From contig NZ_CP012646.1 in the NCBI RefSeq assembly GCF_001281025.1, positions 215,001-279,000 on the forward strand: a stretch of DNA of 64,000 nt, written 5' to 3'. Numbering within the stretch: the stretch's first letter is position 1; each line of letters starts with the position of its first letter. This DNA comes from Streptococcus mitis (lineage in GTDB: Bacteria; Bacillota; Bacilli; Lactobacillales; Streptococcaceae). Position numbers and translations under genes: made by a program. The notes beneath the pieces were generated by a model, which was given only the letters and a program-made list of their open reading frames with translations, did no database searches and had not been told where the DNA came from. This document shows, piece after piece, positions 49,916 to 56,641 of this stretch.

Positions 49916-51162
49916 TAGATATCATTTTTGAGATTAAGACCTGTCAAAAGAATAGCTATCAAGGAGAGACCAATAAATAGCATCCAAGTCAACTGTATAT
50001 TCCATACAGCTATAAGTGAAAAACAGGCTGTTCCCACAGGTATGGATAAGGTAAACAATAGACCTAAAAAATTACTGGTACGAGCTAGAACCTCTGGAGC
50101 TAGATTTTTCATGAGCATGGCACTAATCTTTGGTTGAACTTTACCAGACACATACAGAGTTAAAAAGAGAAATAGCAAACCAAGTACGACTTGATTGAAT
50201 AAATTAGCTAGACCAACTAGACTGAGTCCTACGGTCACCCACATCATCAATCTAGGCAAGGACTGCTTCCCAAAATAATCATTGCCCGTAAGGCTACTGA
50301 TGATGACTGCTACTAAAGCGCCGACTTGACTGATAAATAACGCCTCTGTGTAAGAAAAATTCAAGAGAGAATGGCTCAACAAGAAGATATTGTAGATGCC
50401 TCCTAAGGAACCACCCAAGGCATTGATAAGCAAGACAGCAAAGATCATGAATCCAAAGTTTTTTTGTCCACCTTTAAGAAAAACGAGGCGTAAATTTCGA
50501 TAAATCGTTAGAAATTGATCTTTGATAGAAAGCTTCTCATTTTTTAGATTTTCACCATCAGCAGATGACATTGACAGGCTCAATTTGCTTTTTCCCAAAA
50601 AGAGAATAAAGGCTGATACTAGGAAAAAACAGGCATTGATTCCCGCAACTAGGGAAAAATTGTTGACCGATAGACCTAAGAGCCAGACTCCAAAAGCTTG
50701 ACCACCAATAGCTGAAATATAGGTGATGAACTGTGAAAAAGAATAAGCCTCCATCAGATCATCTTCAGCTACTTTCTCCTTAATAAGAGGCATGCGCAGG
50801 CCACCTGCAAAATCACTGATGACATCACTAATGACATTGATCAAACACAGGCTAGAAAAGGCAAAGAGACTAGCTTGCTGAACAACTAGGGCTGCCAGAA
50901 AAAATAAAACTGCCTGAAACAAACCGCTATAAACCATCCATTTGACCTTGTCCCTTGTGTAATCTGCCCGAATCCCTACAAAAACTGTAAAGAGAGTCGG
51001 AAGAAGCATGACAATATTCGCCATCGCAACAGCAAACGAGGCTTGTGGCAAGATCGATGCATAGACGATAAAGACCAGGTTGAAAATCGAAGCACCAAAA
51101 GCATTGAAGAAACGTGACAAAGTCAAGAGTCGATAAGCTTGATTTCTAAACAATAGTTTCAT
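49915..51162 (-). CDS. MFS transporter
   Basis: A 415-residue major facilitator with about twelve hydrophobic segments in two halves divided by a charged loop (DGENLKNEKLSIKD, about residues 200-214). GIRADYTRDKVKWMVYSGLFQ (about 62-82) matches the loop 2-3 signature. Resembles macrolide-efflux-like (MefE-type) transporters, but the substrate is not known. AGGGAGATTACC precedes the ATG. BOX elements abut its stop codon and occupy its probable 5' leader. Confidence 0.85.
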   Translation of the reverse strand: MKLLFRNQAYRLLTLSRFFNAFGASIFNLVFIVYASILPQASFAVAMANIVMLLPTLFTVFVGIRADYTRDKVKWMVYSGLFQAVLFFLAALVVQQASLFAFSSLCLINVISDVISDFAGGLRMPLIKEKVAEDDLMEAYSFSQFITYISAIGGQAFGVWLLGLSVNNFSLVAGINACFFLVSAFILFLGKSKLSLSMSSADGENLKNEKLSIKDQFLTIYRNLRLVFLKGGQKNFGFMIFAVLLINALGGSLGGIYNIFLLSHSLLNFSYTEALFISQVGALVAVIISSLTGNDYFGKQSLPRLMMWVTVGLSLVGLANLFNQVVLGLLFLFLTLYVSGKVQPKISAMLMKNLAPEVLARTSNFLGLLFTLSIPVGTACFSLIAVWNIQLTWMLFIGLSLIAILLTGLNLKNDI

Positions 51163-51185
51163 AGGTAATCTCCCTTCTTGTTCAA

Positions 51186-51290
51186 ATACTTAATGAAAAT
51201 CAAAGAGCAAACTAGGAAGCTAGCCGAAGGCTGTACTTGAGTACGGCAAGGTGAAGCTGACGTGGTTTGAATTTGATTTTCGAAGAGTAT
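51186..51290. repeat. BOX element (boxA + boxC, no boxB)
   Basis: ATACTTAATGAAAATCAAAG to TTTTCGAAGAGTAT with the boxA-like core TACGGCAAGGTGAAGCTGAC. It lies between a TGCTATACT extended -10 (about 51312-51320, minus strand) and the MFS start, so it would be transcribed in the leader. Confidence 0.9.
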
Positions 51291-51468
51291 AAGTTTTATG
51301 TGAAGTATGACTATAGTATAGCACTTAGAAATTTTAGAGGAAGAACTTTTGAATATATGCAACAAATGAAATGATCAAAAAGAATCGAGAGAACTTCTCC
51401 AGTGGCACGAGAGAGCCCAACAGTTCTATCGCTTCAAATTTCAAATTATTTTCTTAGTTTGCAGATAT

Positions 51469-52320
51469 TCAACAATCGATCGTTTTTCTATAGTATTCAG
51501 CAGATTTATTACAGCCAAGCATCTCAAAAATACGGACAGCATCTTCCATCTTTTTCTGACCTTCCTTGACTCTGCCTTGCTTGCTATCAAGGAGACCTTC
51601 CGCCCACAAATAGACAATTCGGAAATAGGTTTCATTTTCATTGTAGAAATGCTCTTCGATAACACGTTTAAAATAATAGGCATTGGTAAATTCTTCACAT
51701 TCAATACTAGCTAAAAAGCCATTCAATAGTATAGTGTGAAAAAGGTTTCGATTGCCAGACATTTCCATTAGAAAATCAGATTTTCGTACCATCTCTCTAA
51801 CATACCTAGTGAAAAGAGAAACAGATAGAAATGGTGAACTGACTGAAAATAAATTGAGTTCATAGATTCCCCAGATTTCGGTAGAAAACAAATAATCATG
51901 AAGGACTTTCCCCTCCTCTGCCGTTAACTCTACCCTTTCGTCCATGCTCTTCATATAAGACTTGATAAGAATGGCATTTAGAATATGTTTCTGTTTGTTT
52001 TGAGAATGGGCATGCTTTTGATACTCCTTGCGATACAAGTCTTCAAGAGGTGCTATATTCTTTGGATCCAAGACATCTATGATTTCTTTTCTCAACTTAG
52101 AATCCGTATCATACTGAAAACCTCTCGCCAGAAAGAGGATTTCCTCCACACTGGCAGATATATTTCCCAGAGCAAATAGAAACTTTTCCACCGAAAGTTC
52201 ACTCTGACCAGTTTCAAAGCGGGATAACATGGACGGCGAAAATTGTCCCCCAGTTGCTTGTCTCAGCGAGATATGTCTTGACTCTCGTAGTTGTCTAAAG
52301 ACTTTTCCAATCTGCTCCAT
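51469..52320 (-). CDS. Rgg/GadR/MutR family transcriptional regulator
   Basis: A 283-residue regulator with an N-terminal XRE-like helix-turn-helix (GKVFRQLRESRHISLRQAT, then FSPSMLSRFETGQSELS, about residues 5-45) and an all-helical C-terminal TPR-like domain, as in Rgg pheromone receptors. AAGGGGAAGTTT precedes the ATG. It is divergent from the DUF59 gene. No short hydrophobic pheromone (SHP) gene is recognised next to it, so the ligand is unknown. Confidence 0.88.
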   Translation of the reverse strand: MEQIGKVFRQLRESRHISLRQATGGQFSPSMLSRFETGQSELSVEKFLFALGNISASVEEILFLARGFQYDTDSKLRKEIIDVLDPKNIAPLEDLYRKEYQKHAHSQNKQKHILNAILIKSYMKSMDERVELTAEEGKVLHDYLFSTEIWGIYELNLFSVSSPFLSVSLFTRYVREMVRKSDFLMEMSGNRNLFHTILLNGFLASIECEEFTNAYYFKRVIEEHFYNENETYFRIVYLWAEGLLDSKQGRVKEGQKKMEDAVRIFEMLGCNKSAEYYRKTIDC

Positions 52321-52444
52321 AAACTTCCCCTTGATTCCCTATTTTCTTTATATTATCATATTTTTTCAGAAAAATCATCAAAAACTTGCCAAATTGTCAG
52401 AATTATGAGAAAATAGAGGATATTTATCACGTGGAGGGACTGTA

Positions 52445-52786
52445 ATGAGAGAGGATATCAAAATCAATGACCGCGCTTTGGCCTTACAAGACCAAATTAT
52501 CGAAAAACTAGAGAAGGTTTTTGACACAGATGTGGAATTGGATGTTTACAATCTAGGGTTGATTTATGAAATCAATCTGGACGAAACAGGCCTCTGCAAG
52601 ATTGTCATGACCTTCACCGATACTGCCTGCGATTGCGCCGAAAGCCTGCCTATCGAAATCGTGGCAGGTCTGAAACAAATCGAGGGTATCGAAGATGTCA
52701 AGGTTGAAGTTACTTGGTCGCCTGCTTGGAAAATCACACGAATCAGTCGCTACGGCCGCATTGCCCTTGGACTACCACCTCGTTAA
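52445..52786 (+). CDS. MIP18/DUF59 family iron-sulfur assembly protein
   Basis: A 113-residue protein with the DUF59 fold: VELDVYNLGLIYEI (about 31-44, the DPE-like region here DVY) and TFTDTACDCAESLP with two Cys (about 58-71), then VEVTWSPAW. Related to SufT/PaaD-type factors in Fe-S cluster maturation. The neighbouring ilvD encodes an Fe-S enzyme, a reasonable client. GGAGGGACTGTA precedes the ATG. The stop codon is at the edge of a BOX element. Confidence 0.85.
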   Translation: MREDIKINDRALALQDQIIEKLEKVFDTDVELDVYNLGLIYEINLDETGLCKIVMTFTDTACDCAESLPIEIVAGLKQIEGIEDVKVEVTWSPAWKITRISRYGRIALGLPPR

Positions 52787-52983
52787 TACTCTTCAAAAAT
52801 CTCTTCAAACCACGTCAGCGTCGGCTTGTCGTAGGTATATGTTACTGACTTCGTCAGTTCTATCTGCAACCTCAAAACGGTGTTTTGAGCTGACTTCGTC
52901 AGTTCTATCCACAACCTCAAAGCAGTGCTTTGAGCAACCTGCGCCTAGCTTTCTAGTTTGCTCTTTGATTTTTATTGAGTATA
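52786..52983. repeat. BOX element with two boxB modules
   Basis: boxA start ATACTCTTCAAAAATC, boxA core CACGTCAGCGTCGGCTTG, then two boxB units each with ACTTCGTCAGTTCTATC and AACCTCAAA.C.GTG.TTTGAG, then boxC CTAGTTTGCTCTTTGATT to TTGAGTAT. Located between the convergent DUF59 gene and ilvD. Confidence 0.93.
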
Positions 52984-53010
52984 AGCAGGCAAATCACTTT
53001 TGAAGATGAA

Positions 53011-53041
53011 AAAAAGCAAGCCGAAGTTGGCTTGCTTTTTG
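53011..53041 (-). terminator. terminator after ilvD
   Basis: Perfect 11-bp arms AAAAGCAAGCC / GGCTTGCTTTT with T runs on both strands; probably works for both convergent genes. Confidence 0.87.
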
Positions 53042-53044
53042 AGT

Positions 53045-54748
53045 TTATTTTTTACCTGACTTGTCCATATTCCAGAAGTCTGTCACGGCTCCACGTGAAG
53101 CAGATGATACGATATGAGCGTATTTACCGAGGACACCACGACTGTAAAGTGGTGGCAAGGTTGTTTCTGCCTTACGTTTTTCAAGTTCTTCTTCGGATAC
53201 GGCCATGGAAATTTCTTTGGTATCTTGATCAACTGTAACGATATCGCCTGTACGAAGGTAGGCAATTGGTCCACCATCCTGAGCTTCAGGAGCGATATGT
53301 CCAACAACCAGACCATAAGTACCACCAGAGAAACGTCCGTCCGTCAAGAGGGCAACCTTGTCTCCTTGACCTTTACCGACAATCATGGATGAAAGTGACA
53401 GCATCTCAGGCATACCAGGACCACCCTTAGGTCCAACGAAACGAACAACGACTACATCGCCATCGACGATTTCATCTGTCAGAACGGCCTGAATAGCATC
53501 TTCTTCTGAGTCAAAGACCTTAGCTGGTCCAACGTGACGACGAACTTTCACACCTGATACCTTGGCAACTGCACCGTCAGGGGCAAGGTTCCCGTTCAAG
53601 ATGATAAGCGGACCATCTGCACGTTTTGGATTTTCAAGTGGCATGATAACTTTTTGACCTGGTGTGAGGTCTGCAAAGTCAGACAAGTTCTCAGCAACTG
53701 TCTTACCAGTACATGTAATGCGGTCCCCGTGAAGGAAACCATTCGCCAAGAGGTACTTCATAACCGCAGGCACACCACCGACTTCGTAGAGGTCTTGGAA
53801 GACATACTGACCAGATGGTTTTAAGTCTGCCAAGTGAGGAACGCGTTCTTGGATTGTATTGAAGTCCTCAAGTGACAAGTCAACATTGGCAGCATGGGCA
53901 ATAGCAAGCAAGTGAAGAGTGGCGTTTGTAGAACCACCGAGAGCCATAGTTACAGTAATGGCATCTTCAAAGGCTTCACGAGTCAAGATATCTGATGGCT
54001 TGAGACCAAGCTCCAACATCTTAACAACAGCACGTCCTGCTGCTTCGATATCTTCTTTCTTATCAGCTGATTCAGCTGGGTGAGATGATGACCCTGGCAA
54101 ACTCATACCGAGAACTTCGATAGCAGTCGCCATGGTATTAGCAGTATACATACCACCACAGCCACCAGGGCCAGGGCAGGCATTACATTCAAGACGTTTC
54201 ACGTCCTCAGCCGTCATATCACCGTGGTTCCATTTTCCGATACCTTCAAACACAGAAACCAAATCGATGTCTTTGCCATCAAGATTTCCAGGTGCAATAG
54301 TTCCACCATAGGCGAAAATAGCTGGAATATCCATATTAGCAATGGCAATCATAGAACCAGGCATGTTCTTGTCACAGCCACCGATAGCGACGAAGGCATC
54401 GACGTTATGACCACCCATAGCCGCTTCGATTGAGTCCGCAATGATATCACGAGATGTCAAAGAGAAACGCATACCAGGCGTTCCCATGGCAATCCCATCC
54501 GCTACCGTGATAGTCCCAAATTGCACAGGCCAAGCACCTGCTGATTTGACACCTTCTTTAGCCAATTTCCCAAAATCATGCAAGTGAATGTTACATGGTG
54601 TATTTTCCGCCCAAGTCGAAATAACCCCAACAATCGGTGTTTCAAAGTCCTTATCTGTCATACCAGTCGCACGAAGCATGGCACGGTTTGGTGATTTAAC
54701 CATGCTGTCATAAATGCTACTGCGGTGACGTTTATCTAATTCAGTCAT
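53045..54748 (-). CDS. ilvD: dihydroxy-acid dehydratase
   Basis: Fe-S dependent dehydration of dihydroxy acids to 2-oxo acids in valine, leucine and isoleucine synthesis. The 567-residue protein has GGCDKNMPG (about residues 123-131, cluster Cys), [20 protein letters not shown] (about 189-208) and GRFSGGTYG near 475. GGGAGGGAACAA precedes the ATG. It is monocistronic here, divergent from rpmF. Confidence 0.97.
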   Translation of the reverse strand: MTELDKRHRSSIYDSMVKSPNRAMLRATGMTDKDFETPIVGVISTWAENTPCNIHLHDFGKLAKEGVKSAGAWPVQFGTITVADGIAMGTPGMRFSLTSRDIIADSIEAAMGGHNVDAFVAIGGCDKNMPGSMIAIANMDIPAIFAYGGTIAPGNLDGKDIDLVSVFEGIGKWNHGDMTAEDVKRLECNACPGPGGCGGMYTANTMATAIEVLGMSLPGSSSHPAESADKKEDIEAAGRAVVKMLELGLKPSDILTREAFEDAITVTMALGGSTNATLHLLAIAHAANVDLSLEDFNTIQERVPHLADLKPSGQYVFQDLYEVGGVPAVMKYLLANGFLHGDRITCTGKTVAENLSDFADLTPGQKVIMPLENPKRADGPLIILNGNLAPDGAVAKVSGVKVRRHVGPAKVFDSEEDAIQAVLTDEIVDGDVVVVRFVGPKGGPGMPEMLSLSSMIVGKGQGDKVALLTDGRFSGGTYGLVVGHIAPEAQDGGPIAYLRTGDIVTVDQDTKEISMAVSEEELEKRKAETTLPPLYSRGVLGKYAHIVSSASRGAVTDFWNMDKSGKK

Positions 54749-54978
54749 TTGTTCCCTCCCATTTCAGTTTTTACTATTATAGCACATTTTAAAAGCAATG
54801 AACAGAAGAAAATTCTTGAATTTTCAGAAAATTTCGATTAATTTGGTTGAATGACTTCTAATTTTTTCATCTTTTTTTGTCAAGTAACTTTACTTTACAA
54901 AAAAAATGTGTTATTCTAGTATGGTTGATGAAAATCAGTAGATTGAATCGAATATAAATACCTAAAGGAGAATTCAAA

Positions 54979-55161
54979 ATGGCAGTACCTGCACGTCGCA
55001 CTTCAAAAGCGAAGAAAAACAAACGTCGCACACACTACAAAGTAACAGCTCCATCTGTAAACTTTGACGAAACTACTGGAGATTACTCACGTTCTCACCG
55101 TGTATCACTTAAAGGATACTACAAAGGACGTAAAATCGCTAAAGCTACATCAGCTGAATAA
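54979..55161 (+). CDS. rpmF: 50S ribosomal protein L32
   Basis: A 60-residue basic protein with the L32 N-terminus [19 protein letters not shown]. It has no Cys pair, so it is the zinc-free form. AAAGGAG precedes the ATG, and a TTTACT-17-TATTCT promoter lies about 65 bp upstream. rpmG follows after 15 bp. Confidence 0.97.
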   Translation: MAVPARRTSKAKKNKRRTHYKVTAPSVNFDETTGDYSRSHRVSLKGYYKGRKIAKATSAE

Positions 55162-55176
55162 TAGAAGGGAGATACC

Positions 55177-55326
55177 ATGCGCGTAAATATTACACTTGAA
55201 CACAAAGAATCTGGTGAACGCTTGTACCTTACTTCTAAAAACAAACGTAACACTCCAGACCGTCTTCAATTGAAGAAATACTCACCAAAACTTCGCAAAC
55301 ACGTTGTGTTTACAGAAGTTAAATAA
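55177..55326 (+). CDS. rpmG: 50S ribosomal protein L33
   Basis: A 49-codon gene too short for usual gene lists: begins [20 protein letters not shown] and ends [12 protein letters not shown]. It is clearly L33 but contains no Cys, i.e. the zinc-independent paralogue. GAAGGGAGATACC precedes the ATG. Cotranscribed with rpmF. Confidence 0.95.
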
Positions 55327-55340
55327 GCACACCTAACTCA

Positions 55341-55364
55341 AAACGCCTTACTGGGCGTTTTTTG
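55341..55364 (+). terminator. terminator after rpmG
   Basis: AAACGCC-TTACTG-GGCGTTTTTTGC hairpin plus T run. Confidence 0.83.
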
Positions 55365-55404
55365 CTTTATTAGTTAGCAATCTATAGCTTTTCAGGAGAG
55401 ATTT

Positions 55405-55926
55405 ATGGCATTTTATCTTTGGATGTTTCCTCTACTTTTTATCTTTCACGATATGGAAGAAATTATCGGTCTTGTCCCTTGGATCCGTCTCAACGAAACC
55501 TTGCTGGCTAAAAAGGCTCCTGCTATTCTCAAGATTCACAAAGGAATTACAACAGAGGGATTTGCCCTTGCTGTTTTTGAGGAGTTTATTCTTGTCTTAT
55601 CCATCACTTTATTAGCGTATTTTACTCAATCTAGAGCGCTCGAATTAGTTTGGTTAGGAGGATTTGTGGCCTTTGCACTTCATCTCTTGCTCCATATTGG
55701 ACAATCAATCCTTCTTCGCAAGTATATCCCTGCTCTGATTACTTCTACCATTTGTTTTCCTATCAGTGCTTATTTGATTACAGGCATCGTGCATTTATGG
55801 CGAGTTTCGGCTAGCGAATTTTTCCTATTTTCACTGGTCGGTTCAGGCATCGTCGTCATCAATCTCCTTTTTGCTCTCTGGCTTGGGAAAAAGTATTCCA
55901 CCTGGCTTGTCCATAAAAACGAATAA
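55405..55926 (+). CDS. HXXEE domain membrane protein
   Basis: A 173-residue protein with five predicted transmembrane segments. The N-terminal motif FHDMEEIIG (about residues 14-22) gives the His-x-x-Glu-Glu signature of HXXEE proteins, and HLLLHIGQSILLRKYIPA near 95 is the second conserved part. Function unknown, possibly metal-dependent. AGGAGAG precedes the ATG. Confidence 0.78.
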   Translation: MAFYLWMFPLLFIFHDMEEIIGLVPWIRLNETLLAKKAPAILKIHKGITTEGFALAVFEEFILVLSITLLAYFTQSRALELVWLGGFVAFALHLLLHIGQSILLRKYIPALITSTICFPISAYLITGIVHLWRVSASEFFLFSLVGSGIVVINLLFALWLGKKYSTWLVHKNE

Positions 55927-55962
55927 AATCCCCTGCAAATCTACATTACAGAGGATTTATTT

Positions 55963-56187
55963 TTATTCTTGTACTTCTTTCTGAGCAGCCTTGCCTTGGT
56001 CTAGAAGGGCTTGGACGATTTTCTCATCGCGTAGTTTGACAGAATCGTTGATCATTTCCGCGGACTTGACGATGGTGGTTTCTAGTTGGGCACGTTTTGG
56101 GTGCTCCAATTCAATGGCAGCAACGATACCTTGGTTTTGTGTGACGCTATCAAAACAAAATCTTGAAAAATCGGGGGAGTTGTATTA
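55963..56187 (-). pseudogene. 5'-truncated gene remnant
   Basis: An uninterrupted minus-strand frame of about 75 codons ends EKIVQALLDQGKAAQKEVQE-stop and contains IELEHPKRAQLETTIVKSAE. It reads like a real helical protein C-terminus but has no usable start codon and is bounded upstream by a stop (TAA at about 56188). The end of the frame lies where the antisense RNA promoter of the toxin locus begins. I do not recognise the family. Confidence 0.5.
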
Positions 56188-56191
56188 GAAT
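56163..56191 (+). promoter_or_regulatory. promoter of the antitoxin RNA
   Basis: TTGAAA (56163-56168), 17 nt, TAGAAT (56186-56191). Confidence 0.75.
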
Positions 56192-56197
56192 GAACTT

Positions 56198-56264
56198 ACA
56201 ATGTGAGTAAAGTTACAGCATATGTAACTAAAAAAGCCCCACCGTGCCACCGATGGGGTTTTTT
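56198..56264 (+). ncRNA. antisense antitoxin RNA (RNA II-like) of an Fst-type locus
   Basis: Predicted transcript of about 67 nt from the promoter above to the shared terminator. It carries TGTGAGTAAAGTT (56202-56214) and CATATGTAAC (56219-56228), which also occur as direct copies at 56364-56376 and 56382-56391 over the toxin gene start. The RNA can therefore base-pair in two blocks with the toxin mRNA leader, as RNA II does in plasmid pAD1 par. Confidence 0.75.
56231..56264. terminator. bidirectional terminator shared by toxin mRNA and antisense RNA
   Basis: AAAAAGCCCCA / TGGGGTTTTTT stem with T runs in both directions; convergent transcripts end here. Confidence 0.85.
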
Positions 56265-56288
56265 GCTACCCTCTAAAAGGGTTAACCA

Positions 56289-56384
56289 TTACTTCTTACG
56301 TTTCTTAAGCCATAACTTGAAATGCTCAGATAAAACGTTAATAAGTAAAGGAGCTAGAAACACTGTGAGTAAAGTTTCTAACAT
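56289..56384 (-). CDS. Fst-family type I toxin peptide
   Basis: A 31-codon gene with an excellent ribosome-binding site (GGGAGG eight bases before the ATG). The peptide starts MLETLLTVFLAPLLINVLSE and ends in WLKKRKK: one hydrophobic membrane helix containing the AP dipeptide, then a Trp and a basic tail. This is the layout of Fst/Ldr-type toxins (A-P-x-x-V/I hydrophobic core, W-L, charged end). The gene lies on a transcript of about 187 nt, begins from TG-A-TATAAT, and is opposed by a short antisense RNA with repeat complementarity. Expected to damage membranes if the RNA antitoxin is lost; function is inferred. Confidence 0.78.
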   Translation of the reverse strand: MLETLLTVFLAPLLINVLSEHFKLWLKKRKK

Positions 56385-56391
56385 ATGTAAC
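56364..56391. repeat. direct repeats DRa/DRb over the toxin translation start
   Basis: TGTGAGTAAAGTT (56364-56376) and CATATGTAAC (56382-56391), the latter spanning the toxin ATG. Identical copies lie at 56202-56214 and 56219-56228 in the antisense RNA. Confidence 0.85.
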
Positions 56392-56423
56392 ACCTCCCTT
56401 CCTTGAATCGAGGGGGCCAAAAC

Positions 56424-56432
56424 ATTATATCA
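56424..56432 (-). promoter_or_regulatory. toxin mRNA promoter (extended -10)
   Basis: TG-A-TATAAT on the minus strand, the -10 hexamer at 56424-56429. No good -35 is seen. The predicted leader has C-rich sequence (GGCCCCCTC) able to pair in part with the GGGAGG ribosome-binding site. Confidence 0.6.
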
Positions 56433-56500
56433 TCAACATCTCTTAATTCTTGACATAGATAGACTTAGATCCACAAATAACCTTACTAGCAAATTTCTAA

Positions 56501-56572
56501 ACAAACCCAGAAATCAACATTTTAAGACAAAGCAAAAAGCCCACTATTTTGGGCTTTTTGTAAGATATTTCT
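56501..56572. repeat. 72-bp direct repeat, left copy
   Basis: Starts ACAAACCCAGAAATCAACAT and ends GTAAGATATTTCT. The right copy at 62283-62354 differs at about five positions. Together they flank the giant surface protein gene. Confidence 0.9.
56534..56560 (-). terminator. terminator after the surface protein gene
   Basis: Perfect arms AAAAAGCCC / GGGCTTTTT, inside the left copy of the 72-bp repeat. Confidence 0.82.
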
Positions 56573-56641
56573 GATGAGAGATACCTATTTAAACTCTAAA
56601 AATCAGACTTATTATTTGCTAATTCTCAAACGATATACCAA

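Noticed and set aside
51371..51456. 28-codon plus-strand frame downstream of the Rgg gene as a possible pheromone
   Set aside because: No ribosome-binding site, hydrophilic composition and wrong layout for an SHP or ComS peptide.
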